Assembly (NCBI GenBank): GCA_937885175.1
Contig: CAKZZO010000020.1
Location: forward strand, 1-35,673
Direction: 5' to 3'
Length of the DNA: 35,673 nucleotides
Origin: an uncultured Treponema sp.
Lineage (GTDB): Bacteria; Spirochaetota; Spirochaetia; Treponematales; Treponemataceae
Positions 9,753-17,230 of this stretch are shown here, piece by piece; position 1 is the first letter of the stretch, and each line of letters starts with the position of its first letter. The notes beneath the pieces are model-generated. The model saw only the letters and a list, made by a program, of their open reading frames with translations. It had not been told where the DNA came from and did not search any database. Position numbers and translations under genes: made by a program.

Positions 9753-10586
9753 ATGAGTTTTTTTAAGTTTGGAAAAAACAAAGACGGAGACCCTCACTCT
9801 AGCAGCCCGGCAGGGCTTCATGGGGGCGCTGACCGGGCACAAGAAGAAATCTTGATTGAAGAAAAAAAGGACATGATTAAGGGAATTGAAGACTTGTCCA
9901 ATACTTCAGTCAAGGAAGTTATGATTCCCCGTATTGATGTGGACTTGCTTTCCCTCGATACACCGCAGGACGAACTGCTGGAAAAAATTTCAGAAAGCGG
10001 ACATTCACGTTTTCCGGTATATGAAGAATCCATCGACAATATTGTTGGCGTTCTCTACGTAAAGGATTTGATTAAGGCTTTTGCAAAGAAAGAGGCTGTT
10101 GACCTGAAGAAAGCGGTGCGAAAGGCGTATTTTGTTCCCGAGTCAAAGAAGATTGATGCGCTTCTGCGGGAATTCAAGCGCCGCCACGTGCACATTGCCA
10201 TCGCCATTGATGAGTACGGCGGAATTTCAGGCATTGTGTGTATGGAAGACATTATTGAAGAAATCGTGGGCGACATTCAGGATGAATTTGACAACGAGCG
10301 CGAGGACATTGTTTCCCTTGGCGAAGAAAATGTCTGGATGTGCGATGCCCGCGTAAATCTGGGCGATATGAATGAAGAAATCGGTTCTGACTTTCCTACG
10401 GATGATTTTGACACTCTGGGCGGTTTTGTACTGGACTTGTTCGGTCGCATTCCGGCAAAGCATGAAAAAATCAGCTGGAATAACTATGACTTTATCGTGC
10501 AGGACATGGAAGGTCACCGCGTAAATCTCATAAAAGTGATTCGCAATGATGAGGCAGTTGACGCGGAAACAGAGGATTCTGAGTGA
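9753..10586 (+). CDS. CorC/TlyC-like protein (CBS pair plus transporter-associated domain)
   Basis: A 277-aa soluble protein with a CBS-domain pair (about residues 45-170; motifs MIPRIDVD, SRFPVYEE, GVLYVKDL, VAIDEYGGISGIVCMEDIIEEIVGDI split across the two repeats) and a C-terminal CorC_HlyC domain (about residues 185-265, with DFDTLGGFVLDLFGRIP). It lacks the DUF21 membrane domain of large CNNM/CorB proteins, so it is the cytosolic CorC type connected to magnesium/cobalt homeostasis; some homologues were called haemolysin TlyC, a name I would not use here. It follows ybeY by 38 bases. An AAAGGAG at about 9714-9720 is too far from the ATG to be its Shine-Dalgarno. Confidence 0.88.
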   Translation: MSFFKFGKNKDGDPHSSSPAGLHGGADRAQEEILIEEKKDMIKGIEDLSNTSVKEVMIPRIDVDLLSLDTPQDELLEKISESGHSRFPVYEESIDNIVGVLYVKDLIKAFAKKEAVDLKKAVRKAYFVPESKKIDALLREFKRRHVHIAIAIDEYGGISGIVCMEDIIEEIVGDIQDEFDNEREDIVSLGEENVWMCDARVNLGDMNEEIGSDFPTDDFDTLGGFVLDLFGRIPAKHEKISWNNYDFIVQDMEGHRVNLIKVIRNDEAVDAETEDSE

Positions 10587-10645
10587 CTTTTGTCTGCTGT
10601 GTAACAGGGATACATACAGACAGCATATAAAATGTGGGGGTGGGT

Positions 10646-12700
10646 ATGCAGAGTTTCCTCAAAGGCTTTTTGCTTGCTGGTGCGCTTCTTTTGTGCGCCA
10701 CAAGTCTTTTTTCTCAAACGCCAAAGGCGCGTCAGTTCTTTGAAAGCGGCCTGTACAAGCAGCAACACTATGATTTTTACGGAGCAAGTGAAGATTTTCA
10801 GGAAGCCCTGCAGGTAAATCCCGCCTATGGCGACGCATGGTTTCATCTTGCCCAAGTGAGCTATGAACTGAATGATTTTTCCCTGACACTCTCTTATCTT
10901 GACAATGCCGAAAAATATTCCCGCGACAATACAGAGATTATGAATCTGCGCGGTCTGGTCTATATTTCCCTGAACAGGCTTGCAGACGCAAGGAAAGTCT
11001 TTGATGCCATGCTCAAAAAATATCCCAACAATGTGCAGGCGCGCTTTGGGCTTGCGGAACTGGATTTGTATGCAGGAAGTCTTGACGGTGCAAAAAACCT
11101 CTACATTGATGCCCTCAAGCGTCAGGGAGACAGCCGCAAGGCATTGCTTTCTCTTGCCGTGATTGCCGCGGAGGAAGGCCATGACGATGTGGCTGAATCC
11201 TATCTTTTGCAGGCCCTGCGCTATCATTCAGGTGACCCTCAGGTGCATTATCTGGCCGGCTATCTTTCTGCCCGCAGGGGAAAACTTGATGAGGCGGAGC
11301 GTCGGGCGAGGGCAGCGGTACAGATAAACGGCGACTATACGAGAGCCTATGTGCTCTTGGCTTCCGTGCTCTACGGGCAGGCTCGCTATGATGAAGTCAT
11401 TGATATCTGTGACTATCTGATTGCACGAAACCGAAAGACCTCAGCCGCATGGTATCTGAAGGGGCTTTCTCAGAAAAATCAGGGCAAGAATGAAGCGGCC
11501 ATTGCCACTTGGACGAGCGCACTGGTCATCGACCCTCAGGATGAAGTGATGCGCTCTGCGCTGGAACTGCTGGTCATCAAGACAACCCAGGTGGAGGATG
11601 AACGCCGCAGTCAGTGGGCGGTCTACCACATCAAAAAGGCCAGGGATTTTGCAAAACTCTTTATGGGCGAGGAAGCCCGCTACGAATACCAGCGTGCGCT
11701 TAAAATTGACCCCAACAATGCAAAAACGCGGAATGAATTTGCCACGCTGCTTTCCCACGAAGGATTGAATGAACTCTATCTCCAGCAGTTAAAGTTTATC
11801 AGTGAGCATGAAAAGACTGCTGCCAGCGAAGAAAAAGATGAGGACGAACGTTACCGCAGGCTAAAGATGGCAGACACTATCGAAGCCTATGACTCGCTCA
11901 TGAAGAATTCCCTCAACAACAAGTGGGATATTGATCCCTTCTATCTGGATAAGACCCGCTGGCATGTGGGGCTGTATTACGTGAACTCACCAGTGCAGTT
12001 GATTCATACGGAACTGGAACAGATTTCTGCCGATATGATTCAGGATGTGTTTACGGGCGTGGCGGTTACGTCAGTGGATGTGCAGCACCGTCCGGTACAT
12101 GGCTATGGAGAGGCATTCCGTCTTGCCCGCACGGGAAACAAGGACTATTTCATCATTTTGACGGTGGACGAAAGTGAGCGGGAAGTATCCATGGACGCAG
12201 TGCTCTATTCCGCCCGTACGGGTGTGGAACTTACCCGATTCAGTACTTTCCGCACGGGAAATGACAAGTATGCGTCAGTTCTGCGCTCCTTCCGCCGGAA
12301 TCTTCTGCACCTGCTTCCTGTACGGGGAAAAATCATCAGCCGCAGCGTGAATGAAGTGCTGGTGGATATCGGCAAGGTGGAAGGCATTGTGCCCAATACG
12401 GTGCTGAATGTGGTCAAGGCAACTTCCATCCGCACCAAAGACAATGAGCTGGGCATAGAGTACACAAAGGACAGCCTTTTGGGAAAGATTGTCGTGAACC
12501 GGGTGGGGGAGGAAATCTCCCAGGGAGGCCTGGAGCAGGACGGATTTTACGACCGCGTGAATGTGGGGGATGAAGTGCTGGTCTTCTCCCTGCCCGATGA
12601 AAATGGAAATGCCGTCAGGGATAGCGAAAAAGCCAGTGCAGGACAGTTGGGCATGACTCGGACGCCGGCGATTGTGGATTTAATCCGCAGTATAGAATAA
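10646..12700 (+). CDS. Secreted TPR-repeat protein
   Basis: A 684-aa exported protein. The signal peptide is clear (MQSFLKGFLLAGALLLCATSLFSQ). It is followed by about eight tetratricopeptide repeats (residues 30-340; helical pairs such as FEEAL-like VNPAYGDAWFHLAQ and KYPNNVQARFGLAELDL), a charged linker, and a C-terminal beta-rich region (about residues 430-680) whose segment GKIISRSVNEVLVDIGKVEGIVPNTVLNV looks like the small barrel found at the C-terminus of FlgT-type proteins. It is probably periplasmic and binds partners through the repeats; a specific function is not visible. In-frame GTG codons at 10634 and 10640 are alternative starts, and a TATAAA at 10626-10631 would fit a leaderless GTG at 10640. 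I prefer ATG 10646 because it begins the signal peptide. Confidence 0.75.
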   Translation: MQSFLKGFLLAGALLLCATSLFSQTPKARQFFESGLYKQQHYDFYGASEDFQEALQVNPAYGDAWFHLAQVSYELNDFSLTLSYLDNAEKYSRDNTEIMNLRGLVYISLNRLADARKVFDAMLKKYPNNVQARFGLAELDLYAGSLDGAKNLYIDALKRQGDSRKALLSLAVIAAEEGHDDVAESYLLQALRYHSGDPQVHYLAGYLSARRGKLDEAERRARAAVQINGDYTRAYVLLASVLYGQARYDEVIDICDYLIARNRKTSAAWYLKGLSQKNQGKNEAAIATWTSALVIDPQDEVMRSALELLVIKTTQVEDERRSQWAVYHIKKARDFAKLFMGEEARYEYQRALKIDPNNAKTRNEFATLLSHEGLNELYLQQLKFISEHEKTAASEEKDEDERYRRLKMADTIEAYDSLMKNSLNNKWDIDPFYLDKTRWHVGLYYVNSPVQLIHTELEQISADMIQDVFTGVAVTSVDVQHRPVHGYGEAFRLARTGNKDYFIILTVDESEREVSMDAVLYSARTGVELTRFSTFRTGNDKYASVLRSFRRNLLHLLPVRGKIISRSVNEVLVDIGKVEGIVPNTVLNVVKATSIRTKDNELGIEYTKDSLLGKIVVNRVGEEISQGGLEQDGFYDRVNVGDEVLVFSLPDENGNAVRDSEKASAGQLGMTRTPAIVDLIRSIE

Positions 12701-12720
12701 GACTTGGCTTCTGATGCTAC

Positions 12721-12750
12721 TTGACAATTCTTCTGTTACGTGGTTATACT
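12721..12750 (+). promoter_or_regulatory. Strong sigma70-type promoter of rho
   Basis: A consensus -35 TTGACA (12721-12726), an 18-base spacer and TATACT (12745-12750). Predicted transcription start is about 12757, giving a leader of roughly 100 bases before rho. It starts 20 bases after the stop of the TPR gene. Confidence 0.8.
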
Positions 12751-12767
12751 AGTAAAGTCTTATGAAT

Positions 12768-12791
12768 GAGCGCAAATAAGCGTTCTTTTTT
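12768..12791 (+). terminator. Possible attenuator hairpin in the rho leader
   Basis: A six-bp stem GAGCGC/GCGTTC (one G-T pair) with a six-base AAATAA loop, followed directly by six T. It sits about 12 bases after the predicted rho transcription start, so it could end transcription prematurely. A five-codon reading frame (ATG at 12762, stop in the loop) overlaps the 5' arm. The stem is short, so this is only a candidate. Confidence 0.4.
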
Positions 12792-12854
12792 GGAAAATCC
12801 TTTGACATACATATCTTATACTTTTACATCCTTTAATCTCATGGAGAATTGACA

Positions 12855-14612
12855 ATGGCATTGATTAAACGCCGTGCCGCTGCGTCTGAGGAGCAAAAAG
12901 CAGACGAACAGCAGCAATTGGACTTGGATGTCCAGCCCGCCACTTACGAATCACCCGCACCTGTCGCAGAACCGCAGGGTGAAAGCGAAAATCCCGAAAC
13001 AGAAAAAAAAGTTGTCGTACGCAGAAAAAGACTCGTAAAATCAGAAAATGCAGAAAGCCCTGAAAGCACCCAGGCTGCTGAATCTTCCATGAATACCGAG
13101 CAGACAGGAACAGAAGGTAGTGCTCCCGCCGAGGCAGAAGCAGCAGAGGAGCATCACGAAGGCGGTTTCCGTCAGCAGCGCCAGTACAATAGCCGCTACG
13201 GCAACAACAACCGCTATGGCAGCAATAACCGCCGCTACAACAACCGTCAGACTTATGCAGAGCGCAATGCCCAGCGGGATGCGGAAGTGCAGGCTGCCCA
13301 GATTATCGAAAATCCAGAGGAATATGAGTCCAAGCCCCGCATCAAGATAAATGATTTGACCATCAAGAGTATGCCTGAACTGCGCAACATGGCACTTGAA
13401 TATGGCTGCCCGGAAGACATGCTGCCAGCCATGAAAAAGCAGGAGCTTATCTTTACGATTCTGAAGGCACATACCGAACACGGTGGCATTATCTTTGCGG
13501 AAGGCGCGCTGGAAATCCTTCCTGACGGCTATGGATTCCTTCGCAGTCCCCAGAACTCATACCTTCCCGGTCCTGATGACATTTACATTTCTCCCAGCCA
13601 GATTCGTCTCTTCAACTTAAAGACAGGCGATACGGTTTACGGTCAGACCCGCAGTCCCAAGGAGGGCGAGCGATTCTTTGCGCTGCTCCGCATTGAGACG
13701 GTAAACTTTGACGAGCCCCGCATTGCTCAGACTCGCGTTCCCTTTGAAAACCTTACGCCTCTTTATCCCAACAATAAATTTACTTTGGAAACCATTTCCA
13801 CCGAATACAGCACCCGTATCATCGACCTCTTTGCTCCGATTGGAAAAGGGCAGCGTCTTCTGATTGTGGCTCCGCCAAAAGCCGGTAAGACTACGATTCT
13901 GCAGAAGGTGGCGAATGCTATTACGGCAAACAATCCTGAAGTCTATCTGATTGTGCTTTTGATTGACGAACGCCCGGAGGAAGTTACCGACATGGAACGT
14001 GCAATCAAGGGTGAAGTGATTTCTTCAACCTTTGATGAGCAGGCAACCCGCCACGTACAGGTTGCGGAAATGGTTCTGGAAAAGGCAAAGCGTCTGGTAG
14101 AGCATAAGCGTGATGTAGTCATTCTCCTTGACTCAATCACTCGTCTTGCCAGAGCCTACAACCAGACTGTTCCCACCAGCGGCAAGGTTTTGTCAGGTGG
14201 TGTGGATTCAAACGCACTGCACAAGCCCAAGCGTTTCTTCGGTGCGGCACGCAATATTGAAGAGGGCGGCTCACTGACGATTATTTCTACGGCATTGATT
14301 GAAACCGGTAGCCGCATGGATGAAGTCATCTTTGAAGAATTCAAGGGTACGGGTAACAGCGAAATCAACCTTGACCGCAAGCTGGCAGAACGCCGTCTCT
14401 TCCCTGCAATCAATATCAAGAAGTCTGGCACGCGTAAGGAAGAACTCTTGCTGGATGATGCAACATTGCAGAAGATGTGGGTGCTCCGCAAGGTCATCAA
14501 CCCCATGGAAGATGCGGAAATTACCGAATTGATTCTGAACCAGATGCGAAAGAGCAAGGATAATGTTGCTTTCCTGGCGAACATGAACACAGGAAGTGCA
14601 GCGGTCAATTGA
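12855..14612 (+). CDS. rho: Transcription termination factor Rho
   Basis: A 585-aa hexameric RNA helicase/ATPase that ends transcription. The layout is: a disordered acidic then Arg/Asn/Tyr-rich N-terminal extension (residues 1 to about 150, with runs such as RYGNNNRYGSNNRRYNNRQ), a Rho_N helical domain (about 160-205), a cold-shock-like RNA-binding domain (DGYGFLRS, DDIYISPSQIRLFNL), then the ATPase core with P-loop APPKAGKTT, Walker B VVILLDSITRLARAYN and the Q-loop GKVLSGGVDSNAL. It is longer than E. coli Rho (419 aa) because of the extension. The ATG at 12855 has GGAG eight bases upstream and is preferred over an in-frame TTG at 12849. The leader suggests autoregulation. Confidence 0.97.
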   Translation: MALIKRRAAASEEQKADEQQQLDLDVQPATYESPAPVAEPQGESENPETEKKVVVRRKRLVKSENAESPESTQAAESSMNTEQTGTEGSAPAEAEAAEEHHEGGFRQQRQYNSRYGNNNRYGSNNRRYNNRQTYAERNAQRDAEVQAAQIIENPEEYESKPRIKINDLTIKSMPELRNMALEYGCPEDMLPAMKKQELIFTILKAHTEHGGIIFAEGALEILPDGYGFLRSPQNSYLPGPDDIYISPSQIRLFNLKTGDTVYGQTRSPKEGERFFALLRIETVNFDEPRIAQTRVPFENLTPLYPNNKFTLETISTEYSTRIIDLFAPIGKGQRLLIVAPPKAGKTTILQKVANAITANNPEVYLIVLLIDERPEEVTDMERAIKGEVISSTFDEQATRHVQVAEMVLEKAKRLVEHKRDVVILLDSITRLARAYNQTVPTSGKVLSGGVDSNALHKPKRFFGAARNIEEGGSLTIISTALIETGSRMDEVIFEEFKGTGNSEINLDRKLAERRLFPAINIKKSGTRKEELLLDDATLQKMWVLRKVINPMEDAEITELILNQMRKSKDNVAFLANMNTGSAAVN

Positions 14613-14637
14613 CGTAACTGCGCCATTATGCTATAGT
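14609..14637 (+). promoter_or_regulatory. Promoter of rpmE, overlapping the rho stop
   Basis: TTGACG (14609-14614), a 17-base spacer and TATAGT (14632-14637). The -35 box overlaps the rho stop codon. The predicted leader is about 144 bases, long for a 69-residue gene. Within it CACTAC (14693-14698) can pair with GTAGTG (14735-14740), so a structured, possibly regulatory leader is likely. Confidence 0.7.
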
Positions 14638-14787
14638 AAAAAATCTTCTTGTGGTACTGTCTTGATTTGTAACGGTAAGGGAATGATACAAACACTACTT
14701 CGTGGCGATTCTTGGCATACGATTTTTGTGTAAGGTAGTGCTGACCGGCATTTCTACAGTATCGGGCAAGAGGCAAGGAGTTATAAG

Positions 14788-14997
14788 ATGAAAAAAGGTA
14801 TTCATCCCGAATACAAACTGACCAAGATTACCTGCGCATGCGGCAACGTAATCGAAACCCGTTCAACCGTACAGAACATCAACATTGAAATTTGTTCTGC
14901 CTGCCATCCTTTCTTTACTGGTAAGCAGAAACTGGTTGACACCGCCGGTCGTATCGATCGCTTTAACAAGCGTTACGGTCTTAACCAGGCAAAATAA
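14788..14997 (+). CDS. rpmE: 50S ribosomal protein L31, zinc-binding form
   Basis: A 69-aa L31 starting MKKGIHPEY. It has the zinc-ligand cysteines of the C+ type (CACG near residue 16 and CSAC near residue 37, followed by HPFFTGKQK) and the conserved DTAGRIDRFNKRYG tail. A Shine-Dalgarno AAGGAG lies seven bases before the ATG. It is a single-gene unit between its own promoter and a strong terminator. Zinc-type L31 can serve as a zinc store in bacteria that also have a zinc-free paralogue; none is seen here. Confidence 0.97.
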   Translation: MKKGIHPEYKLTKITCACGNVIETRSTVQNINIEICSACHPFFTGKQKLVDTAGRIDRFNKRYGLNQAK

Positions 14998-15013
14998 TGA
15001 CAGGTTACTGACG

Positions 15014-15050
15014 AAAAAGCCTTCCACTTTAAAAGCGGAAGGCTTTTTTT
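15014..15050 (+). terminator. Strong intrinsic terminator after rpmE, probably bidirectional
   Basis: A 12-bp perfect stem (AAAAAGCCTTCC with GGAAGGCTTTTT) closes further over CTTT/AAG and ends in seven T. Because the 5' arm begins with five A, it can also stop transcription arriving on the minus strand from the 85-aa gene at 15054-15311. Confidence 0.92.
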
Positions 15051-15053
15051 GCG

Positions 15054-15311
15054 CTAGAGGGCTAAGTCGCCGTAGACGGACTTCATCTTTTGCAGCATGC
15101 CGTCTGTCATGCGCTGCAGGAATACCAGATAATCCTGATAGGCGGAAAGGGGATTTTCCTTGTAGGCGGGATATTCACCCGTCTTGTCGTTTGCCTCATG
15201 CGCAATGATTTTCTTTTCGATGCGGCGGATTTTTCGCATCACCCTGTCGCGGTTTTGAATCAGCATATCGTATTCGGGGTCGGAAAATTTATTGAACGTT
15301 TCTTTCTTCAT
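15054..15311 (-). CDS. Small conserved-looking protein of unknown function
   Basis: An 85-residue protein, mostly helical and charged (long stretch DRVMRKIRRIEKKIIAHE, residues about 22-39), with no recognised motif, signal peptide or membrane segment. It is probably real: an AAAGGAG Shine-Dalgarno lies about seven bases before its ATG, it starts only 18 bases after the stop of the rlmK-like gene on the same strand, and it ends just before a terminator that works in its direction. It looks like the second gene of a two-gene unit. Function not recognised. Confidence 0.65.
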   Translation of the reverse strand: MKKETFNKFSDPEYDMLIQNRDRVMRKIRRIEKKIIAHEANDKTGEYPAYKENPLSAYQDYLVFLQRMTDGMLQKMKSVYGDLAL

Positions 15312-15329
15312 GTGTTGCTCCTTTCTCCT

Positions 15330-16445
15330 TCAGTATACCATGGTTTGTAGTTTCCAGCAACGGCGATTTTTGCTTCCCTTGTAATCTTCAGGAAGGGATT
15401 GGCTGGTGATGTCGGACACGGAGACCTTTGCGCCACTTTTTGTTTCCGATGGAATCAGTGCCGCGTCAAATTTGAGCCGCTTGCTGTTGGTGGAAAAATA
15501 AAGGGTGCCATTGGTAGTCAGGAGGTTCAGACAGTCGGTGACCAGACGCGGCCAGTCTCGGTTTATGTCCAGTGTATTTTGGGTAGACTTGGAGTTGGAG
15601 AAAGTGGGCGGGTCAAGAATGATGATGTCGTAGCGGTTGGATTCACTTGGCTTTTCTCCGCATTTTTTTTGCAGGAAGGCGGTCACATCCCCTTTGGTAA
15701 AGACATATTTTTTAGTATCCGTAAATCCGTTTAGCTCCATGTTGTTCCGCGCCCAGGAAAGATAGGTATTGCTTAAATCCACCGATTCCACACGGCGAGC
15801 CCTTCCTTCTGCCGCATAGACCGAAAAGGATCCCGTGTAGCAGAAAAGGTTCAGCAGGCTTCTTCCCGAAGCGGTTTCCCTCACCAGAGAGCGCAGGGGG
15901 CGGTGGTCAAAGAAAAGTCCTGTGTCAAGATAATCGCTCAGGTTCACGCGGAAAAGCTGGCCGCATTCGGAGACTAGCCCCGTAAGGCTGTGCCCGCTTT
16001 CAATCTTTTCATACTGATTTTCGCCTTTCTGCCGTTTGCGGGTCTTTACGATAACGTGATTTTCTTCTATTGACAGCACTTTTGCCGCAGTCTTTGCCAT
16101 GGCAGAAATCCATGCCTGCTCATCTTCTTCACTTGTCTCAAAAGGACGCTCGTACATAAAAAAATGCAGGTAGCGGCGGGCAGCAATTTCCCCTGCCACC
16201 GCGGGGTCATTTTCCGAAACACGCCTTTCTTCTTCCCTCAAAAACTTAGCCGCCTCCATTTTGTCGCTAATCTCATCGGGCAAAAACTCGTACACATCCG
16301 CCGCAAGGGGAAGCTCCGGAATATCCCTGTCATACAGCCGGTAAGAAGATACCCGGTTTTTTCGCGCCCATTTGCGCAGGGTACGGTACTTTTTTGAGAG
16401 TCGGTTGGAAAAAAGTTCAGTCTGATAGGGAAGTTTTTCGAGCAT
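15330..16445 (-). CDS. RlmK-like 23S rRNA methyltransferase (class I SAM)
   Basis: A 371-aa S-adenosylmethionine-dependent methyltransferase resembling the C-terminal half of E. coli RlmKL (YcbY), which makes m7G2069 in 23S rRNA; a relationship to RlmI cannot be excluded. Visible features are the N-terminal FSNRLSKKYRTLRKWA and YRLYDRDIPELPLAADVY segments, the SAM-binding LLNLFCYTGSFSVYAA, the acidic VESVDLS, the catalytic-loop motif IIILDPPTFSNSK and a C-terminal RRCWKL. It is a stand-alone version rather than the fused gamma-proteobacterial RlmL-RlmK. The ATG is set by a -10 box exactly six bases upstream. It borders the accessory island and is followed by the 85-aa gene. Confidence 0.82.
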   Translation of the reverse strand: MLEKLPYQTELFSNRLSKKYRTLRKWARKNRVSSYRLYDRDIPELPLAADVYEFLPDEISDKMEAAKFLREEERRVSENDPAVAGEIAARRYLHFFMYERPFETSEEDEQAWISAMAKTAAKVLSIEENHVIVKTRKRQKGENQYEKIESGHSLTGLVSECGQLFRVNLSDYLDTGLFFDHRPLRSLVRETASGRSLLNLFCYTGSFSVYAAEGRARRVESVDLSNTYLSWARNNMELNGFTDTKKYVFTKGDVTAFLQKKCGEKPSESNRYDIIILDPPTFSNSKSTQNTLDINRDWPRLVTDCLNLLTTNGTLYFSTNSKRLKFDAALIPSETKSGAKVSVSDITSQSLPEDYKGSKNRRCWKLQTMVY

Positions 16446-16451
16446 GAGGAG

Positions 16452-16480
16452 AGTATAGCATGGATGCGGCTTTGTGTCAG
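16452..16480 (-). promoter_or_regulatory. Leaderless promoter of the rlmK-like gene
   Basis: On the minus strand: CTGACA (16475-16480), a 17-base spacer, TATACT (16452-16457), then exactly six bases (CTCCTC) and the ATG. Transcription should begin at the A of ATG. The promoter sits just beyond the xre stop codon and so marks the left edge of the island. Confidence 0.75.
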
Positions 16481-16487
16481 CGGTAGC

Positions 16488-16808
16488 CTACCGCCCGGCG
16501 AGGGATTTGACGATGGCACGGATGGCATCGAAGTCGGATTTTTTGAGGTAGTTCAGGTCGTGAAGAAAATCGGTGAGGTATTCGCTAGTGGATTTCTTTA
16601 GTGGTTCTGCCTTACCAAGCACAAGCGTTTCCACCGTTGTTCCCATGTATCTTGCAATTTTTACGGCGTTTTCCGCATTGGGGAGTGATTTTTGGCTTGA
16701 AAGATAATTGTCCAGTGTACTTTTGCTGATTCCTGTACCGAGTGAAAGTTCCTTTAAGTCTATGTTCCGTATCGTAAGCATGTCACGCAGGTTTTCGGCG
16801 AAACTCAT
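16488..16808 (-). CDS. XRE-family (HTH_3) transcriptional regulator
   Basis: A 106-aa DNA-binding protein. The helix-turn-helix lies at about residues 5-60: LRDMLTIRNIDLKELSLGTGISKSTLDNYLSSQKSLPNAENAVKIARYMG, quoted here only to residue landmarks LKELSLGTGISKSTLDNYLS. The C-terminal 40 residues are helical and may dimerise. It is transcribed away from the island operon, and two inverted repeats lie in the shared intergenic region, so it probably represses the operon and itself. The ATG follows a TATACT box by six T, implying a leaderless mRNA. There is no peptidase domain of the LexA/CI type, so induction by self-cleavage is not expected. Confidence 0.88.
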   Translation of the reverse strand: MSFAENLRDMLTIRNIDLKELSLGTGISKSTLDNYLSSQKSLPNAENAVKIARYMGTTVETLVLGKAEPLKKSTSEYLTDFLHDLNYLKKSDFDAIRAIVKSLAGR

Positions 16809-16814
16809 AAAAAA

Positions 16815-16820
16815 AGTATA
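16815..16820 (-). promoter_or_regulatory. -10 box of xre, leaderless
   Basis: TATACT on the minus strand, then six T, then the ATG. The -35 region (about 16837-16843) is weak and lies within ten bases of the first inverted repeat, so the regulator could control its own expression. Confidence 0.55.
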
Positions 16821-16848
16821 CTTTATTAAGTGTTTTTTGCTTGTGAAA

Positions 16849-16864
16849 ATTCCTTTTTAGGAAT
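16849..16864. promoter_or_regulatory. Putative operator O1
   Basis: A perfect inverted repeat ATTCCT-TTTT-AGGAAT in the region between xre and the island operon. It matches O2 in both half-sites (consensus ATTCCT-N4-AGGA), and the two centres are 31 bp apart, about three helical turns. It covers the expected -35 zone of the operon promoter. Confidence 0.65.
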
Positions 16865-16874
16865 AGAATGGTAG

Positions 16875-16880
16875 TATAAA
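16875..16880 (+). promoter_or_regulatory. Likely -10 box of the island operon
   Basis: TATAAA, touching the first base of O2. The -35 zone coincides with O1 and matches consensus poorly. The predicted leader is about 17 bases and contains the AGGAG ribosome-binding site. Confidence 0.45.
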
Positions 16881-16895
16881 TTCCTAATTAGGAGC
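16880..16895. promoter_or_regulatory. Putative operator O2
   Basis: ATTCCT-AATT-AGGAGC, containing the perfect 12-bp palindrome TCCTAATTAGGA. The right half-site AGGAG doubles as the Shine-Dalgarno of the first operon gene (nine bases before ATG 16904). A bound regulator would cover the -10 box and transcription start. Confidence 0.65.
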
Positions 16896-16903
16896 GAGTG
16901 TGT

Positions 16904-17230
16904 ATGGAATTTGTTTTTTTAGGAATTCTTGCTGTTATTCTTATTAGTTTACTTCCTGCGTTACAACTCTGGTACAGACGCAATCGCTGTCCAAAATGTG
17001 GCCAATGGCATTGTCTTAAATATGTTACTGAAGTCGTCACCGATAAAGCCGTGGGGCATGACCGCATCCGTCACGGAAGTGGTGGCGGCTACGGCAAGGG
17101 ATTTTTCGGCGGCATGTACGGCTCCCACACCAGCGACCAGCCCTTTATCCGCTATTGGGTGGAAGAGCGCTATATCTGTCAGAAATGCGGCCGGCATGTT
17201 TCGGTTCATACACATAAGGATAAGAGGTAA
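16904..17230 (+). CDS. Membrane-anchored zinc-ribbon protein
   Basis: A 108-aa protein not assigned to a named family. It has one N-terminal transmembrane helix (about residues 2-22) and then a cytoplasmic part with two CxxC knuckles, CPKC near residue 29 and CQKC near residue 94, consistent with a zinc ribbon. Between them lies a glycine-rich stretch (GGGYGKGFFGGMYGS). ATG 16904 has AGGAG nine bases upstream; an in-frame GTG at 16898 sits too close to that site. As first gene of the operon and the only single-pass small membrane protein, it could anchor the soluble signalling proteins to the membrane. Its stop overlaps the next start (TAATG). Confidence 0.75.
   Translation: MEFVFLGILAVILISLLPALQLWYRRNRCPKCGQWHCLKYVTEVVTDKAVGHDRIRHGSGGGYGKGFFGGMYGSHTSDQPFIRYWVEERYICQKCGRHVSVHTHKDKR

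Noticed and set aside
12802..12807. Second TTGACA in the rho leader as another promoter
   Set aside because: No acceptable -10 hexamer lies 16-18 bases downstream.
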